From the NCBI GenBank assembly GCA_041913505.1, contig JAYSFC010000085.1:1-16194 (forward strand): DNA of 16,194 nt. The letters run 5' to 3'. This DNA is from JAYSFC01 sp041913505 (GTDB lineage: Bacteria > Pseudomonadota > Gammaproteobacteria > Burkholderiales > Burkholderiaceae_C). Under the pieces are notes generated by a model. It was not told the DNA's origin. It did no database searches and was given only the letters and a program-made list of their open reading frames with translations. The translations under genes were made by a program, and so were the position numbers. The first letter of the stretch is position 1; every line of letters starts with the position of its first letter. Of this stretch, positions 13,309-16,194 are shown piece after piece.

Positions 13309-14028
13309 ATGGATACGCATTTCGGCATCGCCAGCGTCTGGACCCAGGGCGACTTCGTCACCCGTGCGGTGGCGCTGATCCTGCTCGCCATGTCGCTGGC
13401 CTCGTGGATCGTCATCCTCATCAAGGCGCTGGACATCGTGAAGTTCAAGAAGCACGCTCGCAATGCGCAGGACTTCTGGCACAGCGAGGACTTCGCTGCG
13501 GGCCTCGCCAAACTCGGCGCCGACCCGTCCAACCCCTTTCGCCAGCTCGCGCTCGAAGGCCGTGAAGCCACGGCCCACCACCGCAACACCAAGGCCCACC
13601 TGCACGACAGCCTGGACGTGAGCGACTGGGTTACGCGCTGCCTGCGCAACTGCATCGACGAGTTCACGGCTCGCCTGCAATCGGGCCTGGCGATCCTGGC
13701 CTCGGTGGGTTCCACGGCGCCCTTCATCGGGCTGTTCGGCACCGTCTGGGGCATCTACCACGCGCTCGTGGCCATCGGCGCCTCGGGCCAGTCCACCATC
13801 GACAAGGTGGCCGGCCCTATCGGCGAGGCGCTCATCATGACGGCCCTGGGCCTGGCCGTGGCCATTCCCGCCGTGCTGGGCTACAACGCGCTGGTGCGCG
13901 GCAACAAGTCCATCCTGCATCGCCTCAACAGCTTCGCCCACGACCTGCACGCCTACTTCGTGACCGGCGCGCGTGTCACGACCGGCAGCGAGGCCGCCAA
14001 GGTGCTGCCTCTCAAGAAAGGCAACTGA
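13309..14028 (+). CDS. exbB: Biopolymer transport protein ExbB
   Basis: The main pore subunit of the TonB motor in the inner membrane, forming a pentamer around ExbD. The 239-residue product has three membrane helices: about 20-40 (VALILLAMSLASWIVILIKAL), 125-150 (LAILASVGSTAPFIGLFGTVWGIYHAL) and 170-190 (ALIMTALGLAVAIPAVLGYNALV). These include the GSTAPFIGLFGTVWGI and TALGLAVAIPA signatures. AGGAG precedes the ATG at 13309 by five bases. It follows tonB by 15 nt and precedes exbD by 3 nt. Confidence 0.96.
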   Translation: MDTHFGIASVWTQGDFVTRAVALILLAMSLASWIVILIKALDIVKFKKHARNAQDFWHSEDFAAGLAKLGADPSNPFRQLALEGREATAHHRNTKAHLHDSLDVSDWVTRCLRNCIDEFTARLQSGLAILASVGSTAPFIGLFGTVWGIYHALVAIGASGQSTIDKVAGPIGEALIMTALGLAVAIPAVLGYNALVRGNKSILHRLNSFAHDLHAYFVTGARVTTGSEAAKVLPLKKGN

Positions 14029-14031
14029 GCC

Positions 14032-14439
<408 letters not shown>

Positions 14440-14457
14440 ATCAACACGCGCCCCCAA

Positions 14458-14532
14458 CGGGCTCCCTCTCCCCTGGGAGCCCGCACCGCCCCACGCACGC
14501 TACGGGGCCATGCCCCGTTCCGGGCAGTTTTT
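14458..14532 (+). terminator. Tandem hairpins after exbD, weak terminator candidate
   Basis: The first hairpin, CGGGCTCCC/GGGAGCCCG (14458-14483), is a perfect 9-bp stem with an 8-nt loop but no T-run. The second, ACGGGGC/GCCCCGT (14502-14518), has a 3-nt loop, and a T5 run lies 9 nt later. Together they could end or stabilise the exbD 3' end, but neither is a textbook terminator. Confidence 0.45.
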
Positions 14533-14552
14533 CAAAAAATAGCTGGCTGGTC

Positions 14553-14582
14553 TTGCTTTTTAATTGAGAATGGTTATCATTA
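14553..14582 (+). promoter_or_regulatory. Fur box over the hemP promoter
   Basis: TGAGAAT-G-GTTATCA (14565-14579) matches 12 of 14 positions of the 7-1-7 Fur repeat. It overlaps a promoter made of TTGCTT (14553-14558), a 16-bp spacer and TATCAT (14575-14580). It is the best Fur match in the window and gives hemP its own iron-regulated start, separate from exbD. Confidence 0.8.
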
Positions 14583-14610
14583 CCGAATCAAATCACACTG
14601 AGGGACGCAC

Positions 14611-14829
14611 ATGCAAGCCAGCCTTACCGCCACCGCCTCCTTCCCCCCGGCCCACACCGAAGGCCAGGCTGAATGCGCCACGGCGGTATCGTGCAACAGC
14701 AACCTGCCTGCAGGGGCGATGGACAGCCACGAACTGCTCAAGGGGCAAAAGGCCGTGACCATCATGCACAACGGCGCCATTTACCGCCTGCAGGCCACCA
14801 AACTCGGCAAGCTGATTCTGACGAAATAG
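14611..14829 (+). CDS. hemP: Hemin uptake protein HemP
   Basis: A 72-residue protein whose C-terminal half, LLKGQKAVTIMHNGAIYRLQ then ATKLGKLILTK, is the HemP family signature. HemP (HmuP in Bradyrhizobium and Burkholderia) is a small factor required for heme/hemin uptake gene expression, proposed to act as a regulator. The N-terminal 35 residues are variable. GAGGGA precedes the ATG. A heme receptor gene, the usual neighbour, is not next to it here; the TonB machinery is. Confidence 0.92.
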   Translation: MQASLTATASFPPAHTEGQAECATAVSCNSNLPAGAMDSHELLKGQKAVTIMHNGAIYRLQATKLGKLILTK

Positions 14830-14899
14830 GTTTCATCGTGGGGCGACTCCAGGCCGTTCAGGCCAAAGGGTCGTATTTGCCAGCCAACGGGGTCTCCCC

Positions 14900-14920
14900 C
14901 CTGGTAGCCAGGCTTTTTTT
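14900..14920 (+). terminator. Terminator of hemP
   Basis: CCTGG-TAG-CCAGG is followed by CTTTTTTT, a short but well-formed rho-independent terminator about 70 nt after the hemP stop. Confidence 0.65.
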
Positions 14921-14934
14921 CCTGCTTCGCCATC

Positions 14935-14963
14935 AAAAAACCGGCCCTTGAGGCCGGTTTTTT
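14935..14963. terminator. Bidirectional terminator between hemP and the DUF336 gene
   Basis: AAAAAACCGGCC and GGCCGGTTTTTT form a perfect 12-bp stem around CTTGA. A/T flanks on both sides let it end the convergent transcripts from either direction. Confidence 0.93.
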
Positions 14964-14998
14964 CTTGGCAGCGGGCCCGCAGGCCTGGCCGCCTCGGA

Positions 14999-15406
14999 TC
15001 AGAGGCCGATGGCCGCGATGCCGGCACGTGCGATCTGCGCGTCCTCGGTGGACTTCACGCCGCTCACGCCCACGGCGCCCAGGCACTGGCCGTCCTTGAC
15101 GATCGGCACGCCGCCTTCGAGAAGGCCGTCGATTGTGGGCGCCGACAGGAACGAGGTGCGGCCGCGGTTGACCAGGTCCTCGTCAACGTTGCACTCGCGG
15201 CGGCCCAGCGGTGCGGTGCGCGCCTGGGTGGGCGCGTGGTGCGAGGACTGGGGCGCCGCGCCATCCAGGCGCTGCAGCCACAGCAGGTGGCCGCCGTCGT
15301 CCACGATCGCGATGGTTACGGCCCACTGGTTCTTCAGCGCCTCGGCTTCGGCCGCGGCTGCAATCTTCTTGATGTCGGAGAGTTCGAGTTCGGGCTTGGT
15401 TTTCAT
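14999..15406 (-). CDS. HbpS/GlcG-like (DUF336) protein
   Basis: A 135-residue single-domain protein of the GlcG/HbpS family. It opens LELSDIKKIAAAAEAEALKNQW, followed by VTIAIVDDGGHLLWLQRLDGA. It ends with GGVPIVKDGQCLGAVGVSGVKSTEDAQIARAG, the standard family end. HbpS of Streptomyces binds heme and iron; GlcG lies in glycolate operons, and other members act with dehydrogenases. No signal peptide is seen, so it should be cytoplasmic. The ATG at 15406 fits the family length but lacks a clear ribosome-binding site. In-frame ATGs at 15454 and 15487 are alternatives that add a Cys/His-containing N-terminus (MESVCLKHYHF). It is convergent with hemP and stands alone. Confidence 0.82.
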   Translation of the reverse strand: MKTKPELELSDIKKIAAAAEAEALKNQWAVTIAIVDDGGHLLWLQRLDGAAPQSSHHAPTQARTAPLGRRECNVDEDLVNRGRTSFLSAPTIDGLLEGGVPIVKDGQCLGAVGVSGVKSTEDAQIARAGIAAIGL

Positions 15407-15537
15407 GTGCGATTCTGGAAGGAAGTGGTAATGCTTCAAGCATACCGACTCCATCCCTGCTGCGGCGCGCAAAACATTCCAACCCAAAACCGCCGCTGTA
15501 TACCCGGGTATTGCCCTGCACGGAAAAGTCCTCCCCC

Positions 15538-15569
15538 TAGAATGGGCGCGAACCTGCCAACCGGGCAGG
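15538..15569 (+). promoter_or_regulatory. Probable -10 and 5' leader hairpin of the yccA-like gene
   Basis: TAGAAT (15538-15543) is a plausible -10. A TTGCCC upstream is 21 bp away, too far for a good -35. CCTGCC/GGCAGG (15553-15569, loop AACCG) would form a hairpin near the 5' end of the transcript, ahead of the AGGAGA ribosome-binding site. Confidence 0.4.
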
Positions 15570-15591
15570 CCAACCAGGAGAGAAAGAGAAG

Positions 15592-16194
15592 ATGAACACC
15601 GAAGTCACCACGCTGGGCACTGCGGGTTACACCGTATCCCAAGAGCAGCGCCAGAAGGTGCTGCGCAACACCTACTGGCTGCTGGCCCTGAGCCTGCTGC
15701 CCACCGTGCTGGGCGCCTGGCTCGGTGTGGCCACGGGCATCACCCAGTCGCTGCGCGGCGGCGTGGGCCTGATCGTGTTCATGGGCGGCGCATTCGCGTT
15801 CATGTTCGCCATCGAGAAGACCAAGCATTCGGCCGCTGGCGTGCCCGTACTGCTCGGCTTCACGTTTTTCATGGGCCTGATGCTCTCGCGCCTCATCGGC
15901 ATGGTGCTGGGCTTCAAGAATGGCACCGACCTCATCATGACCGCCTTCGCGGGCACGGCTGGCGTCTTCCTCGTGATGGCCAGCCTCGCCACCGTGATCA
16001 AGCGCGACCTCTCGGGCATGGGCAAGTGGCTGCTCGTGGGCGCACTGGTGCTCATGGTGGGCAGCATCATCAACGTGTTCGTGGGCTCGTCTGCCGGCAT
16101 GATGGCCATCTCGGTCGCCGCCATCGGCATTTTCAGCGCCTACATGCTGTACGACCTCAAGCAGATCATCGACGGCGGCGAAACCAACTACATC
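15592..16194 (+). CDS. Bax-inhibitor-1/YccA-family membrane protein (cut by window edge)
   Basis: The first 201 residues of a polytopic inner-membrane protein of the BI-1/UPF0005 family. At least six hydrophobic helices are visible, beginning YWLLALSLLPTVLGAWLGV. The family motif region near the C-terminus (SAYMLYDLKQIIDGGETNYI) is just reached; the Asp residues there form the pH-sensing pair in bacterial BI-1 homologues. E. coli YccA interacts with the FtsH protease; other members are calcium-leak channels. About 30 residues are missing. AGGAGA sits upstream of the ATG. Confidence 0.92.
   Translation, partial: MNTEVTTLGTAGYTVSQEQRQKVLRNTYWLLALSLLPTVLGAWLGVATGITQSLRGGVGLIVFMGGAFAFMFAIEKTKHSAAGVPVLLGFTFFMGLMLSRLIGMVLGFKNGTDLIMTAFAGTAGVFLVMASLATVIKRDLSGMGKWLLVGALVLMVGSIINVFVGSSAGMMAISVAAIGIFSAYMLYDLKQIIDGGETNYI

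Overview
The window looks like chromosome from a high-GC betaproteobacterium, most likely a member of the Comamonadaceae (Acidovorax/Alicycliphilus/Delftia-like). The reasons are strong G/C third-position bias, protein types typical of that family, and short intergenic repeats with GCTATCAAA...ATAGC ends that I associate with that family. No rRNA, tRNA, CRISPR array, insertion sequence or prophage gene is visible.

Left part, minus strand (1-5356). The 5' end of thrS runs off the left edge. Its leader encodes a 13-residue, threonine-rich peptide followed by a stop-codon hairpin and an intrinsic terminator, which is the architecture of a ribosome-mediated attenuator. Upstream lies a two-gene unit: a secreted calcineurin-like phosphoesterase and a periplasmic di-heme MauG/cytochrome c peroxidase-like protein, coupled by a TGATG overlap. 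Next comes aceA (isocitrate lyase), with its own terminator. Two identically spaced GTCTT-N4-AAGA(C/G) sites lie exactly 30 bp apart upstream of it.

Middle (5690-7762). A plus-strand EamA/DMT exporter converges on a RraA-family gene with only 2 nt between the stop codons. A small SWIB/MDM2-domain protein with a Lys/Ala/Pro tail follows, with a clear promoter and terminator.

Right part (7809-14829) is an iron/heme acquisition island. It contains a TonB-dependent siderophore receptor (TTG start), a PiuC/YbiX-type Fe(II)/2-oxoglutarate hydroxylase, an FMN-dependent alpha-hydroxy-acid dehydrogenase, bfd, an unlisted 24-residue membrane miniprotein, tonB, exbB, exbD and hemP. Fur-box-like operators sit over the promoters of the receptor, bfd and hemP. 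The first two operators share 18 of 21 positions when one is read on the opposite strand. A plausible reading is that Fur controls the receptor with its hydroxylase, the bfd-tonB-exbB-exbD energy-transduction unit, and hemP.

Right edge. A bidirectional terminator separates hemP from a convergent HbpS/GlcG-like (DUF336) gene. A Bax-inhibitor-1/YccA-family membrane protein runs off the right edge.

The strongest candidate for something not usually annotated is the threonine leader-peptide attenuator of thrS. Second are the membrane miniprotein inside the bfd-tonB operon and the twin operators in front of aceA.
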